A DNA stretch of 64,000 bases from an uncultured Lachnospiraceae bacterium (GTDB lineage Bacteria > Bacillota > Clostridia > Lachnospirales > Lachnospiraceae): positions 1 through 64,000 of the forward strand of contig CAMNSD010000014.1 in assembly GCA_946554445.1 (NCBI GenBank), written 5' to 3'. The position numbers and the translations under genes are program-made. This document shows positions 17,674 through 27,701 of this stretch, in pieces (position 1 is the first letter of the stretch; every line of letters begins with the position of its first letter). The notes under the pieces were generated by a model. The model was given only the letters and a program-made list of their open reading frames with translations, was not told where the DNA came from and did not search any database.

Positions 17674-18744
17674 CTATTTTACCCCCACGTTCATTATGAT
17701 CTCCTGCGCAATCTGTTCAAGCGGCACAGTCTGATCAGCCAGTCCTGCCTGTACGGCGCTCTTTGGCATCCCGTATACTGCACATGTGCTTGCTTCTTGA
17801 ACAATAACATGCGTTTTTTTCTTTGCCTTCAGATTCTGGATTCCCTGTGTACCGTCGGCACCCATACCAGTCATAACAACACATACAATCTGGTCGTACC
17901 TGCTGTCTGATAAGGACTCGTACATATAATTCGCGCAGGGTTTTACACCTTCCCTGGCTGGCTCGTTCGTATAATGAATCGTATACTTGCCGCTCATTGT
18001 CAGGACATTCAGGTGTTTGCCGCCCATAGCGATATAGACCGTCCCCGCTTCCAGCACATCCCCTTCTGCCGCCTCCTTGACCGTTACCTCGCTTAACGAA
18101 TCCAATCTCTCCGCCAAGGACGCCGTAAAGCCGGCAGGCATATGCTGTACTACCACAACCGGTGCCTTCAGGTTCTTTGGAAGTCTGGGAATCACTGCCT
18201 GCAGGGCCTTGGGGCCTCCTGTGGAACTTGCAAGGGCAACGATCTTATTACCACTCACGGAAGCGGTATGCTTACTCACAAGCGACACCATCTTCTTCGT
18301 GTTCCTAATCTCGTCTACACTAAACGCCTTGCTGATTACCGGCGTCCGCGACTCCGCTACCACTGCCAGAATCTTTAAAAGTCGCTCCTTAAATTCCCCG
18401 CCGCGGCAGTCCATCGCATTATTCGGCTTGTGGACAAAATCCAGGGCGCCCAACTCCAAGGCGTCCAGGGTTGTCTTGGCCCCTTCCTTGGTATCGGTAC
18501 TCGCCATCATGACCTTTGCCGAAATCTTGCGTTTCTGCAGTTCCTTCAACAGTTCCAGACCGTTCATCTGCGGCATATTGACATCCAACACCACCGCATC
18601 GTATGTCTTTTTGCTAAGCAGATCAAGCGCTTCCAAACCATTCGCTGCCCGGTCTTCTACATGGAATCTTTCATCACTGTTTATTATATCACAGAGCACC
18701 CTTCTCATGAGTGCAGAGTCGTCAACTAATAATATGTTTTTCAT
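17674..18744 (-). CDS. cheB: Chemoreceptor methylesterase/deamidase CheB
   Basis: A 356-aa response regulator-enzyme. The receiver has D54 in VVLDVNMPQMNG; the C-terminal esterase shows the serine in ASSTGGPKAL, the histidine in QHMPAGFT and the aspartate in MTGMGADG, a complete triad. It removes methyl groups from receptors when phosphorylated by CheA. The start at 18744 (MKNILLVDDSALM) matches the family; AAAGGAG lies 13 bases upstream, slightly far, and the in-frame upstream extension to 18840 overlaps the PilZ gene and is rejected. Only one base separates its stop from the cheA start region. Confidence 0.95.
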   Translation of the reverse strand: MKNILLVDDSALMRRVLCDIINSDERFHVEDRAANGLEALDLLSKKTYDAVVLDVNMPQMNGLELLKELQKRKISAKVMMASTDTKEGAKTTLDALELGALDFVHKPNNAMDCRGGEFKERLLKILAVVAESRTPVISKAFSVDEIRNTKKMVSLVSKHTASVSGNKIVALASSTGGPKALQAVIPRLPKNLKAPVVVVQHMPAGFTASLAERLDSLSEVTVKEAAEGDVLEAGTVYIAMGGKHLNVLTMSGKYTIHYTNEPAREGVKPCANYMYESLSDSRYDQIVCVVMTGMGADGTQGIQNLKAKKKTHVIVQEASTCAVYGMPKSAVQAGLADQTVPLEQIAQEIIMNVGVK

Positions 18745-18781
18745 ATTAATAAACTTTCTCCTTTCATAACCTCCATCCGTC

Positions 18782-19531
18782 TTAACCGATATATCCGTAA
18801 TCGCCCTTTTGATTCTTGAGTGTCTTGCGTTCTTCGTCAAAAATATATTTGATGATTTCTTCTCTCTCTCCCGGGTTTACATTGACATACTGTACCCGAT
18901 GTTCAAACACACCCTTGCGGTTCTCCACTTCCCTGGCTTCCAGCACCTTACCGACCAGATTGAATTCCTTGATCTTACCTTCCACCATCAGATGGTATTT
19001 ACACAGGATCAGGCTGTTCACATCATAAGAATAATTCGCCACAAAACGCAGACCGCCGCCGCTGATATCCACTATGACACTGCTCTTTAAGGGAAGTTCC
19101 GGCATCAACGCCTCATCTTCCCTGTCGACAAGGTTGATCTCCTCCTCTTCAAGCTGCCTGGAATTCATCTCCAGCGCACAACTGAATCTATAGTACTCCC
19201 TGCGCTGGTATTTACGCAGATTACTCATCAAATCCATCACCAGCACATACATGTTATTGTTTTTATAACGATCAACCACCCTGGCATAACACTGATAGAG
19301 TACGTTTTCACCATAAAAATACAAATCGTACTCCCCATCCACCGGCAGCAGGATCAACTTACTCTTCTCCATCGGCATCGCAATCTCAATCCGGTCTTCC
19401 GATAAAATATCAAGTACCTGACTCTGATGGCTCTTCTTGCCCTCGCCTCTCTTTGCTCCGGGAGATCTCTCAATCGCCTGCAGATCCACCCGTCGGCCGG
19501 GAACTACATACTTGGATAAAAGATTCGCCAT
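18782..19531 (-). CDS. PilZ-domain c-di-GMP receptor (YcgR/MotI-like)
   Basis: A 249-aa two-domain protein: a YcgR-type N-terminal domain (about residues 1-100) and a PilZ domain (about 105-240). The c-di-GMP binding signature is complete: the RxxxR motif in YQRREYYRF and the D-x-S-x-x-G motif in VDISGGGLRF. Such proteins slow or brake the flagellar motor when c-di-GMP is high (YcgR in E. coli, MotI in Bacillus). Between flhG and cheB it is well placed to be cotranscribed with the motor and chemotaxis genes. Confidence 0.92.
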   Translation of the reverse strand: MANLLSKYVVPGRRVDLQAIERSPGAKRGEGKKSHQSQVLDILSEDRIEIAMPMEKSKLILLPVDGEYDLYFYGENVLYQCYARVVDRYKNNNMYVLVMDLMSNLRKYQRREYYRFSCALEMNSRQLEEEEINLVDREDEALMPELPLKSSVIVDISGGGLRFVANYSYDVNSLILCKYHLMVEGKIKEFNLVGKVLEAREVENRKGVFEHRVQYVNVNPGEREEIIKYIFDEERKTLKNQKGDYGYIG

Positions 19532-19580
19532 AACGACTTCCTCCTAATTTCTCCTTCAAGTTACCTCTTTGCTTTTGTTG

Positions 19581-20456
19581 TCATCTTCTAGATACAATAT
19601 GTGAAAAAAAGGCCGCCATGCCGCGTTTCGTCAGATTTTTATTCAATTCCTTATTCATCAGTTTCGCCGCGATTACCTCATACGCGACAGCCGACCTGGC
19701 ATGCGGATTATCCAAAGATACCGGCGCCTGCTGCATGACCGCCCTGGTCAGCTGGCTGTCCTGAGGAATCATCCCCAGATAAGAAATCGGCATCTTTAAA
19801 TACCGCGCCACCACCGCCTCCAGTTTTGCATAGAGCGCCTCTGCTTCCGCCTCGTTGGAAACCTTATTGGCAAGAACCTTGATCTGCGTTGTATCGCGTA
19901 AGTAACGCGGATGTCTGTTCAACGCTTTTAAGAGAGAGTAGGAGTCCGTGATCGAAGTAGGTTCCGGCGTGGTCACAAGCAATATCTCCCCGCTGGCCAC
20001 CAGAAACTCAAGCACCGCATCAGCTATGCCTGCTCCCGTATCCACGATGATTGTATCCGCCATCTCATCCAATTCTGTCAGATTTTGGATGATGTAATTC
20101 AAATAATCTTTATCTAAGTTGGACATTCCAGCAATCCCGGATCCTCCGGAAATAAATCCCACATCCATCGGTCCCCAGGTAATAATATCCTTAATACTCT
20201 TACCCTGATAAATTAAATCACACAAGTTATGCTTTGGGACTGCCCCAAACATGATCTCTATATTAGCCAATCCAAAGTCCGCATCCAGGATAATGACCTT
20301 CTGTCCCATCTTGCGAAACTGTATCGCCAGATTAATGGCCGTATTGGATTTACCTACGCCTCCCTTGCCGCTGGTAACTGTGATAACCCGTGCCAGGGAC
20401 TTACGAGGCTGTATATTTGCCTTGATTATATTCCTTAACTGTTCAGCCTGATCCAT
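19581..20456 (-). CDS. flhG: Flagellar number regulator FlhG (MinD-like ATPase)
   Basis: A 291-aa deviant Walker ATPase with TSGKGGVGKSNTAINLA as the P-loop (about residues 28-44), ILDADFGLANIE as the switch region and VDTGAGI as Walker B. FlhG (YlxH, FleN) stimulates the FlhF GTPase and limits flagellar number and position. A short N-terminal helix, DQAEQLRNII, carries the FlhF-activating Gln pattern. It starts 12 bases after flhF. Confidence 0.95.
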   Translation of the reverse strand: MDQAEQLRNIIKANIQPRKSLARVITVTSGKGGVGKSNTAINLAIQFRKMGQKVIILDADFGLANIEIMFGAVPKHNLCDLIYQGKSIKDIITWGPMDVGFISGGSGIAGMSNLDKDYLNYIIQNLTELDEMADTIIVDTGAGIADAVLEFLVASGEILLVTTPEPTSITDSYSLLKALNRHPRYLRDTTQIKVLANKVSNEAEAEALYAKLEAVVARYLKMPISYLGMIPQDSQLTRAVMQQAPVSLDNPHARSAVAYEVIAAKLMNKELNKNLTKRGMAAFFSHIVSRR

Positions 20457-20468
20457 TAGGCTTCCTCC

Positions 20469-21716
20469 TTAGTTCTTACCTCCAAGCAGTCGCTTGACTG
20501 TCTTTTGTGGATTAAAATCTTCGATATCATCCGGCACATTCTGTCCATGCGTCACATAAGATAATGACGCGCCCGTATAAAGTCGAAGATTCAAGAGATT
20601 TCCCAATGTAGTGGTTTCATCAAGTTTGGTAAAGATCAGTTTATAATCTGCCATTTCTTTGTAGGAATCTGCGATACTGATCAGATCACGATACTTGGTC
20701 GTCGCACTCAGGACCAAATGTACCTCTTTCTCCACTTTGTCATCCACTGAATGGATAAAATTACTCATGTTATCTTTCTGTGTCGTATTCTGATGAGAAT
20801 GTCCCGCCGTGTCGATCAATATGTAGTCATAATCTTTAAAATCCTCTATGGCCTTGTTGATCTCCTCCACCGTATAAATTACACGGAAAGGCACCTCCAA
20901 TATATTTGCATAGGTTCGCAGCTGTTCCGCCGCCGCGATGCGGTAGGTATCCGCCGTAAGAAGCGCCACTTTTTTCTTCTCATCCACCCGGAACTTAGAA
21001 GCGATCTTGGCAATCGTGGTAGTTTTGCCCACGCCTGTGGGACCGATGAAGAACACCATCTTGATACCGCTTTGCGCCGGTTCAATGGCGCTTGGCTTGC
21101 CAAATTTTAGGATCATCTTCTGATAGGTGTTGGCCAGCGCATAATCAAAGGGAATATTGGGTTTATTGATCTGCTCGATTTCGCTGATGATCTCCTGCGC
21201 ATACTTCTCATCCACCTCATTATCCAGCATAGTGTCATGCAGAAGACGCATAAATTTGTCTGTCTCCGTCTCTTCTTTCTGTTCCTCTATCTTCGCTGCT
21301 TTTTCTTCCTTATCTTCCTCCGGCTTTTGTAGTTGTTGTTCCAAAAGCGACTGCAGGCTATCCAGCTTCTCCTCGATAGCGCTGCTTTCCTTTCTTGCCA
21401 CGGGTTCCGGGGCTGCCGCCTGTACCGGTGCCTGTGCGGGAACCGAAGTTGGCGCAGGAGCAGGATTCGCAGGTTCGGCCGCCTTATTCTGACTGGAAGC
21501 GATCACATTGTTGATGGCAGACACTGCCGCCGTATATTTCTCGCTCTCTTCCTCCAAGGCCACCGTGACCTCTACCATATGCGGCTTTAAAAATGCCAGA
21601 AAGCCTTTGCTCTTCACGGTCTTGACGTTCATGACGACTACGCCTTCCCCCAGCTCCTTCTTCGCATTCTCAATTGCTTCCTTTTCAGTTTTCGCAATAA
21701 ACTTTTTGATTATCAT
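20469..21716 (-). CDS. flhF: Flagellar SRP-like GTPase FlhF
   Basis: A 415-aa protein with an N-terminal basic domain, a Pro/Ala-rich and charged linker (about 80-145), and the NG GTPase domain: P-loop GPTGVGKTTTIAKIA (about 228), DTYRIAAAEQL, LIDTAGHSHQN and specificity motif TKLDETTTLG. FlhF marks the site of flagellum assembly together with FlhG. The gene overlaps the flhA stop by one base (TAATG), indicating translational coupling. Confidence 0.95.
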   Translation of the reverse strand: MIIKKFIAKTEKEAIENAKKELGEGVVVMNVKTVKSKGFLAFLKPHMVEVTVALEEESEKYTAAVSAINNVIASSQNKAAEPANPAPAPTSVPAQAPVQAAAPEPVARKESSAIEEKLDSLQSLLEQQLQKPEEDKEEKAAKIEEQKEETETDKFMRLLHDTMLDNEVDEKYAQEIISEIEQINKPNIPFDYALANTYQKMILKFGKPSAIEPAQSGIKMVFFIGPTGVGKTTTIAKIASKFRVDEKKKVALLTADTYRIAAAEQLRTYANILEVPFRVIYTVEEINKAIEDFKDYDYILIDTAGHSHQNTTQKDNMSNFIHSVDDKVEKEVHLVLSATTKYRDLISIADSYKEMADYKLIFTKLDETTTLGNLLNLRLYTGASLSYVTHGQNVPDDIEDFNPQKTVKRLLGGKN

Positions 21717-23758
21717 TATGCTGTCACCATTCCAACGGACTGTAATTCAATGTTGGATTCCACTTCATTGTATGATACAACCACCAAATCTTTGTAATAA
21801 TCTTCCGTCAATTTCTTAAAATATGCCCGGACGATCGGTGATGTGATCACGATCGGGATCTTGCCCAGATCTTCCAGTTTCTTCGTCTCCACGCCCACAG
21901 AATCCATGATCTCCCTGGTCTTGGCCGGATCCAGCGTCAGGTATGCACCCTGCTCCGTCTGCTTCACGCTGGCCATGATCTCCTGCTCCAGTTTCGGATC
22001 CAGCGTCACCACGCTGGTGGTCTCATTAGCCGGGAAGAACTTATTAGAAATTGCACGTTTCAGACTCTGTCTGACATACTCTGTCAGAATGTCCGTATCC
22101 CTTGTGGTAGCCGCATAGTCTGCAAGCGTCTCAAATATTGTAAGCAAGTCCCTGATGGAGATACCCTCCCCCAAGAGATTCTGCAATACTTTCTGTATTT
22201 CGCCAAGCCCAAGCAGTTTTGGCACCAGTTCCTCCACCAGCGAAGGGTTGGTCTCTTTCAAGTTGTTGACCAGGTTCTGTACATCCTGTCTCGTCAAAAG
22301 TTCTGCAATGTACTGTCTGATGACTTCCGTCAGGTGTGTTGCAATGATGGAAGGAGGATCCACTACCGTATAGCCCATGCTCTCCGCACGTTCCCGCTGT
22401 CCTTCTGTGATCCAAATAGCTGGCAGATGGAACGAAGGCTCAAAGGTGGGGATACCCGTAATCTCTTCCTCCACATAACCGGGATTCATGGCCATGTAAT
22501 GATCGAAAAGGATCTCTCCCTCACTGACCTGTACACCTTTTATTTTAATAATATATTGGTTCGGATTCAACTGTATGTTATCCCGCAGACGAATAATCGG
22601 TACAACCGTACCAAGTTCCAGCGCGATCTGTCTTCTGATCATAACCACACGATCCAAGAGGTCGCCGCCCTGATTCACATCCGCCAACGGAATAATCCCA
22701 TAACCAAATTCCAATTCGATCGGATCTACCTGTAGAAGCGAAGTAACATTCTCCGGCTGCCGAATTTCCTCTGCTACAGCCTCTTCCTCATCCGCCTCAT
22801 GTTCAATCTCCGCCGTCTCAATCGTACCTGCCATGATCCTGCCCACCACGATAAAGATGAGTCCCAAGCCTACAAACACCACCTTATTCAGGGGTGTGAC
22901 GATACCCAGACCGGCAATGACAATACCCACCAGATATAAGACCTTGGGCACGCCAAAGAGCTGCCGGATCAACACCGTGCCGAAGTCCGCATCCTTAGAC
23001 CCCTTAGTCACCAGAATACCGGTAGCCAAGGAGATCAACAGGGACGGAATCTGGCTCACCAGACCATCACCAATCGTCAGGATTACATACTTATTCATGG
23101 CTTCGGTCATTTCCAGGTTTTCACGCAGGACACCCATGGCAAATCCGCCCACAATATTGATAAATGTGATGATCAGACCTGCCGTAGCATCTCCCTTAAC
23201 GTATTTCACGGCACCGTCCATAGAACCGAAGAAGTTGGATTCATCTTGAATCTTCTCACGGCGTTTCTTTGCCTCTTCATCCGTGATGGCGCCCGTATTT
23301 AAATCTGCATCAATAGCCATCTGTTTACCAGGCATAGCATCCAGCGTAAATCTGGCCGTAACCTCAGCCACACGCTCAGAACCTTTATTGATGATCATAA
23401 ACTGCACAATGATCAGAATGATAAACACGATGACACCCACGATCAGGTCGCCGCCGCCCACATACTGACCAAAAGTCTGTACCACATTACCGGCGTCACC
23501 GGTAGTCAGAATCAATCTGGTCGAGGAAACGTTTAGGGCAATCCTAAAGATTGTCGTAAACAGAAGGATTGTCGGATAGAAAGACATGTTCAATACTTCA
23601 TTGGCAAACATACAGCCGAACATGATTGTAAAGGCTATGGAAATATTACAGGCTAACAGTACATCCAAAAGCCCCGATTTGATCGGTACGATCAGCATGA
23701 TAAACGCGGCGAGCACATATGCGGCTACGCCCATATCGGCTGACTTTAACTTTCCCAT
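21716..23758 (-). CDS. flhA: Flagellar export gate protein FlhA
   Basis: A 680-aa FHIPEP-family protein of the type III export gate. The N-terminal half has about eight membrane helices and the conserved cytoplasmic loop (RFTLDAMPGKQMAIDADLN, about residues 135-155). The C-terminal half is the cytoplasmic ring domain that docks chaperone-substrate complexes. Length is normal. Placed between flhB and flhF as in all Bacillus-type operons. Confidence 0.97.
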   Translation of the reverse strand: MGKLKSADMGVAAYVLAAFIMLIVPIKSGLLDVLLACNISIAFTIMFGCMFANEVLNMSFYPTILLFTTIFRIALNVSSTRLILTTGDAGNVVQTFGQYVGGGDLIVGVIVFIILIIVQFMIINKGSERVAEVTARFTLDAMPGKQMAIDADLNTGAITDEEAKKRREKIQDESNFFGSMDGAVKYVKGDATAGLIITFINIVGGFAMGVLRENLEMTEAMNKYVILTIGDGLVSQIPSLLISLATGILVTKGSKDADFGTVLIRQLFGVPKVLYLVGIVIAGLGIVTPLNKVVFVGLGLIFIVVGRIMAGTIETAEIEHEADEEEAVAEEIRQPENVTSLLQVDPIELEFGYGIIPLADVNQGGDLLDRVVMIRRQIALELGTVVPIIRLRDNIQLNPNQYIIKIKGVQVSEGEILFDHYMAMNPGYVEEEITGIPTFEPSFHLPAIWITEGQRERAESMGYTVVDPPSIIATHLTEVIRQYIAELLTRQDVQNLVNNLKETNPSLVEELVPKLLGLGEIQKVLQNLLGEGISIRDLLTIFETLADYAATTRDTDILTEYVRQSLKRAISNKFFPANETTSVVTLDPKLEQEIMASVKQTEQGAYLTLDPAKTREIMDSVGVETKKLEDLGKIPIVITSPIVRAYFKKLTEDYYKDLVVVSYNEVESNIELQSVGMVTA

Positions 23759-23787
23759 TCCGGTTCTCCTCCTTTCTTCTTACATTT

Positions 23788-24906
23788 TTATACTCGTCCT
23801 TGTAAATGATATACGAAGGCGAGCACTTCCGCAACCGCCTGATAAAGTTCCGGCGGCACCACATTCCCCACATCCACATTGGCATATAGCATACGGGCCA
23901 GGGGTTTATTCTCCACAATCTCTATATGATGTTCTTTGGCCGTCTCCTTAATCTTCTGCGCCAGGTAATCCGCACCCTTGGCCACCACATACGGTGCATC
24001 GTAAAGTTCCGGATCGTACTTGATCGCAACCGCGTAATGCGTAGGGTTGGTAATGACCACATCCGCTTCCGGCAGTTTCTGCATCATACGGCGTCTGGAG
24101 GCTTCCTGCATCCTCTGCCGCTGTTTGCTTTTGATCTGGGGATCCCCTTCCTGGTTCTTATATTCGTCCTTTACTTCCTGCTTGGTCATCTTCATGTCTT
24201 TCTTGAACTTAACCTTCTGATATACAAAGTCAAGCGCAGCGATGAGCATATAAAACAGGGAGATCCTGATCCCCAGATTGATCACCAGCACACCCACCTG
24301 CACAATCCCCTGATTTAGGGAAAGGGAGTAAAATTGAAAGAGCGGCGGCATATTTTTCTTGAGATAAGAATATACCACATAACCAATCAGCGTAAGTTTC
24401 AAAACGGATTTCAACAGTTCCATCAATGAATTCGGGGAGATGATCCTCTTAAATCCGCTGACCGGATTGATCTTACTAAATTTCGGCTTCAAAGGTTTGG
24501 ACGTTGGTTTCCATTTCACTTGCAGGATGTTCACCACCATCGCCACCACAAAGCCTACGATCAGAAACGGCGCAATACATAGCAGTACCCTGCTCATAGA
24601 CTGGACGAACAGATAATAGAACGTCTGATCCTGCACGTACCCGTCATACATTTTAACATAAGTGGGAATCTGGGAATAAATATCATAAATATTTCCCACG
24701 AAATAGGTTCCCATCCGTTCTATCCAGAAGTTGAGCAGAATAAAGGCAAACAGCATCTCAAAAGCGCTGGTCACCTCTTTGCTTTTTGCAACCTGCCCTT
24801 CCTTACGGGCATCCGACAGCTTTTTGGCTGTAGGCTCTTCCGTTTTTTCCCCGCCCGGACCGTCCTTGGCGAAGAACTGGAGATCATATGTCAAGATCAA
24901 TTCCAA
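23788..24906 (-). CDS. flhB: Flagellar export switch protein FlhB
   Basis: A 372-aa inner-membrane protein with four TM helices (about 45-245) and a cytoplasmic domain holding the autocleavage motif N287-P-T-H. Self-cleavage here switches export from rod/hook to filament substrates with FliK. The N-terminus GEKTEEPTAKKLSDARKEGQ is typical. FlhB lies 37 bases after fliR; no FliR-FlhB fusion is present, unlike some clostridia. Confidence 0.97.
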   Translation of the reverse strand: MELILTYDLQFFAKDGPGGEKTEEPTAKKLSDARKEGQVAKSKEVTSAFEMLFAFILLNFWIERMGTYFVGNIYDIYSQIPTYVKMYDGYVQDQTFYYLFVQSMSRVLLCIAPFLIVGFVVAMVVNILQVKWKPTSKPLKPKFSKINPVSGFKRIISPNSLMELLKSVLKLTLIGYVVYSYLKKNMPPLFQFYSLSLNQGIVQVGVLVINLGIRISLFYMLIAALDFVYQKVKFKKDMKMTKQEVKDEYKNQEGDPQIKSKQRQRMQEASRRRMMQKLPEADVVITNPTHYAVAIKYDPELYDAPYVVAKGADYLAQKIKETAKEHHIEIVENKPLARMLYANVDVGNVVPPELYQAVAEVLAFVYHLQGRV

Positions 24907-24943
24907 TTCGACCGACCTGTCCTTTCCTGTCCGGAAGACATTC

Positions 24944-25723
24944 TCACATCATGCCTTCCACAAAAGATACGATCATTCTCTTCATCTGCGTAAACACATG
25001 ATCCGCGGCCAAAGGCAGCATCCGAATCGTCAAAAAGAGGATGCCAAGTCCTACCAGGACCTTCAACTGCATACCCACCGCAAACATATTTAACTGCGGA
25101 GATACTTTGGCCAAAACGCCCAGCACACAGTTTAAAAGGATCATGGTACAAAAGATCGGAAGGATAATCCTAAATCCTATGGTGATATAATCACTCAAAA
25201 ACATAATCACGGACTCAAGCAGCGCTTCCGTCCTAAAGACCGCACCATTTATCGGTATTAGAGTAAAGGTATCCACCAGCGCCTGCAAGAGATACTGGTA
25301 CATGCCTGTAATGATCAAAAACAACGTAAACAGATACTGGTAAAACACGCCGGTAAAGGTTGCCTGCTCTCTCGTCGTCGGATCCATTAATGACACCATC
25401 GAAAGACCGACCTCCATATCAGCGATGCTTCCAGCAAAGGATGTCACCGTTGTACAAACCTGTGCGCCCCAGCCGATTAGGAATCCTGTCAGCACCTCTT
25501 TCATGACGATCACTGCATAGCCAAGCAGCGTATCATAGACCACATCCCCCCGATCTACCGCATGAAAAATTAGATATGCCAGGAAAATACTGAATCCTAT
25601 CTTCACCCGCCTGGGTACATTAGACATGCCGAAAAACGGTGCAATATACACAAAGGACGTGATCCGCACCAGGATCAGCAGGAAATATTCTAAATCTGCA
25701 TACGTAAAGGTTAGATTTATCAT
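24944..25723 (-). CDS. fliR: Flagellar export protein FliR
   Basis: A 259-aa polytopic protein with about six hydrophobic segments; with FliP and FliQ it forms the helical export gate. It begins MINLTFTYADLEYFLLILVR and contains the conserved GMSNVPRRVKIGFSIFLAY stretch near residue 34. It is a separate gene from flhB. Confidence 0.95.
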   Translation of the reverse strand: MINLTFTYADLEYFLLILVRITSFVYIAPFFGMSNVPRRVKIGFSIFLAYLIFHAVDRGDVVYDTLLGYAVIVMKEVLTGFLIGWGAQVCTTVTSFAGSIADMEVGLSMVSLMDPTTREQATFTGVFYQYLFTLFLIITGMYQYLLQALVDTFTLIPINGAVFRTEALLESVIMFLSDYITIGFRIILPIFCTMILLNCVLGVLAKVSPQLNMFAVGMQLKVLVGLGILFLTIRMLPLAADHVFTQMKRMIVSFVEGMM

Positions 25724-25735
25724 GCGCTCCCACTT

Positions 25736-26005
25736 CTATCTGATGTAAGCATTAAAGTTTGTCCATAAACGTGTCATGTATTCGACCATATTATTCATGA
25801 TCCAATGTCCCATCAAAATCAGCGCCAGAAAGATCGCCAGTATCTTGGGCACAAAGGTGAGCGTCTGCTCTTGGATGGACGTCACTGTCTGGAAAATACT
25901 CACGATAAGTCCCACTACCAAAGACACCAAAAGCAACGGTGCCGCACACTTAATGATCGTAAAGAGCGCATCCTCAGCGATAGCGGTGACATCATTTATC
26001 GTCAT
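25736..26005 (-). CDS. fliQ: Flagellar export protein FliQ
   Basis: An 89-aa two-TM gate subunit, the exact usual length. It begins MTINDVTAIAEDALFTIIKC and has the conserved VGLIVSIFQTVTSIQEQTLT between the helices. The ATG at 26005, with AAAGGA nine bases upstream, is chosen over an in-frame start at 26038 that would add eleven untypical residues. Confidence 0.95.
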   Translation of the reverse strand: MTINDVTAIAEDALFTIIKCAAPLLLVSLVVGLIVSIFQTVTSIQEQTLTFVPKILAIFLALILMGHWIMNNMVEYMTRLWTNFNAYIR

Positions 26006-26049
26006 GTACTCACATCCTTTCCTCAGTCTTCTGGTCAATGCTCAAATGC

Positions 26050-26937
26050 TTAATATTGATAATAAAAACTCTCCACCACACCTTTGATCACCAGATACCA
26101 TCCGTCAGCCAGTACAAACAGAAGTATCTTAAACGGCATGGAAATCGTAGTTGGCGGCAGCATCATCATACCCATGCTCATCAGGGTAGACGCCACGACC
26201 ATATCAATCACGATAAACGGAATATATATCAGAAAACCTATAATAAATGCGGTGCGCAGTTCATTGATGATAAAGCTTGGCACCAGCACGCTCATAGGGA
26301 TACTTGCCAGTTCTCCATCCCATTCGGTACGGTTAATGTCCATAAAGAAGGCCACGTCCTTTTTCAAAGTCTGACCATACATAAACTGTCTGATTGGTCC
26401 CACCGCCGCCGTGATAGCTTCTTCTGTTTCCAGTTCACCCGCCTCATAGGGCACCACCGCCTCCGTATAAATCTGCGTCAACGTAGGCTGCATGATAAAA
26501 AACGTCAAAAAGAGCGCAATACCAATCAACACCGTATTAGGCGGTGCCGTCTGCGTATTGAGCGCCTGCCTCGTAAAATGCAGGACAATGATCACCCTGG
26601 TAAACGAGGTTAACATAATAATCAATGACGGTGCAATAGCAATCAGGGTAAGGATCACCAGAATACGCAAAGCGCCATTCACACTGCCATTACCATTGTT
26701 GTATGTAACCGTCACCGTATTGGCTATATTTAGTTCTGCAAGATCATCGGCATTATCCGAATCCCCCGGCGGATCAATATTCGTCCGTTCCGTACTGGTA
26801 CCAGTGAGATTGGAGTCCCGATAGGGAGTGTCATTTACTGCATAGGCCGTAGCCTTCTGACTAAGACACAATATGCCTGCCACCACTAGCAGGCATATTA
26901 ATTTTGCCAAATGATATCCGGAAAAATATCTCTTCAT
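26050..26937 (-). CDS. fliP: Flagellar export protein FliP
   Basis: A 295-aa gate protein. A signal peptide-like segment (about residues 8-30) is followed by an unusually long polar periplasmic-side insert (about 31-85, rich in Asp, Asn and Thr) before the first core helix; the core then has the FliP signatures SFTRVIIVLHFTRQALNTQT and PFIVIDMVVASTLMSMGMMM. The insert makes it longer than the roughly 220-250 aa of most FliP. It overlaps the fliO stop by four bases (ATGA). Confidence 0.95.
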   Translation of the reverse strand: MKRYFSGYHLAKLICLLVVAGILCLSQKATAYAVNDTPYRDSNLTGTSTERTNIDPPGDSDNADDLAELNIANTVTVTYNNGNGSVNGALRILVILTLIAIAPSLIIMLTSFTRVIIVLHFTRQALNTQTAPPNTVLIGIALFLTFFIMQPTLTQIYTEAVVPYEAGELETEEAITAAVGPIRQFMYGQTLKKDVAFFMDINRTEWDGELASIPMSVLVPSFIINELRTAFIIGFLIYIPFIVIDMVVASTLMSMGMMMLPPTTISMPFKILLFVLADGWYLVIKGVVESFYYQY

Positions 26938-27317
26938 TCGTCTCGCCCGTCTTCTTTTTCCAGAAATTTTTCTCTTTGTATTTTGGCCAATACGTCCTTA
27001 AAACCGGACAGGCCGCCAGAGTTTCCTTCTACAAGGCATAAATCCCCCTTCGGAATCTCTGCTAACATTGTAACACTATCTTTGCAAACTGCAACTGCCA
27101 AATATTTCTGACCGATTCTTATAATCTGCACATATTTGTTGTTGGACATACGAAGCGTCTCAACAACCTCCATATTCGTATTAGAAGACGCACTCTTCTG
27201 ATAGCCGCCAATCCATCTGGTGACAAAATAAGTGATTCCCAATACAAATACGAAAAGAATCAATATCGTCATAAACTGTACATAGGAGTCAGTTCTACCC
27301 GATACCGCAAGAATCAT
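26934..27317 (-). CDS. fliO: Flagellar protein FliO/FliZ
   Basis: A small (127-aa) single-TM protein (TM about residues 13-35) with a short cytoplasmic domain containing VVETLRMSNNKYVQIIRIGQ and the KYLAVAVCKDSVTMLAEI strands typical of FliO. FliO helps FliP assemble. An in-frame TTG at 27326 overlapping the cheY stop is an alternative start; the ATG at 27317 is preferred but the ribosome site (AAGG) is weak, so translation may be coupled to cheY. Confidence 0.88.
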   Translation of the reverse strand: MILAVSGRTDSYVQFMTILILFVFVLGITYFVTRWIGGYQKSASSNTNMEVVETLRMSNNKYVQIIRIGQKYLAVAVCKDSVTMLAEIPKGDLCLVEGNSGGLSGFKDVLAKIQREKFLEKEDGRDE

Positions 27318-27318
27318 A

Positions 27319-27681
27319 TTATCCAACGACCTTCTTCACAGCCTCAAGCACACGGTCAGCCTGGAAAGGTTTTACGATAAAATCCTTTGCACCGGACTGA
27401 ATAGACTCGATAACCATTGCCTGCTGTCCCATAGCAGAGCACATGATAACCATCGCCCCCGGATCTCCCTCTTTGATCTTCTTAAGTGCCTGAATACCAT
27501 CCATTTCAGGCATGGTAATATCCATCAATACAAGATCGGGTTTCAGCTCATTGTACTTTTCAACTGCCTTTGCGCCGTTCTCAGCCTCTCCTGCCACGTT
27601 GTAACCATTTTTGGTCAGAATGTCCTTAATCATCATTCGCATAAACGCTGCATCGTCACATACTAAAATATTCTTTGCCAT
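27319..27681 (-). CDS. cheY: Chemotaxis response regulator CheY
   Basis: A 120-aa single receiver domain with the acidic pair CDD at 8-10, phospho-acceptor D54 in LVLMDITMPEMDG, a threonine/serine equivalent position in VIMCSAMGQ and K in FIVKPFQ. CheY-P binds FliM and FliY in the motor switch. It lies between fliY and fliO, the same position as in Bacillus. Confidence 0.97.
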   Translation of the reverse strand: MAKNILVCDDAAFMRMMIKDILTKNGYNVAGEAENGAKAVEKYNELKPDLVLMDITMPEMDGIQALKKIKEGDPGAMVIMCSAMGQQAMVIESIQSGAKDFIVKPFQADRVLEAVKKVVG

Positions 27682-27701
27682 CTCTCTTCTCCTATTACAT
27701 A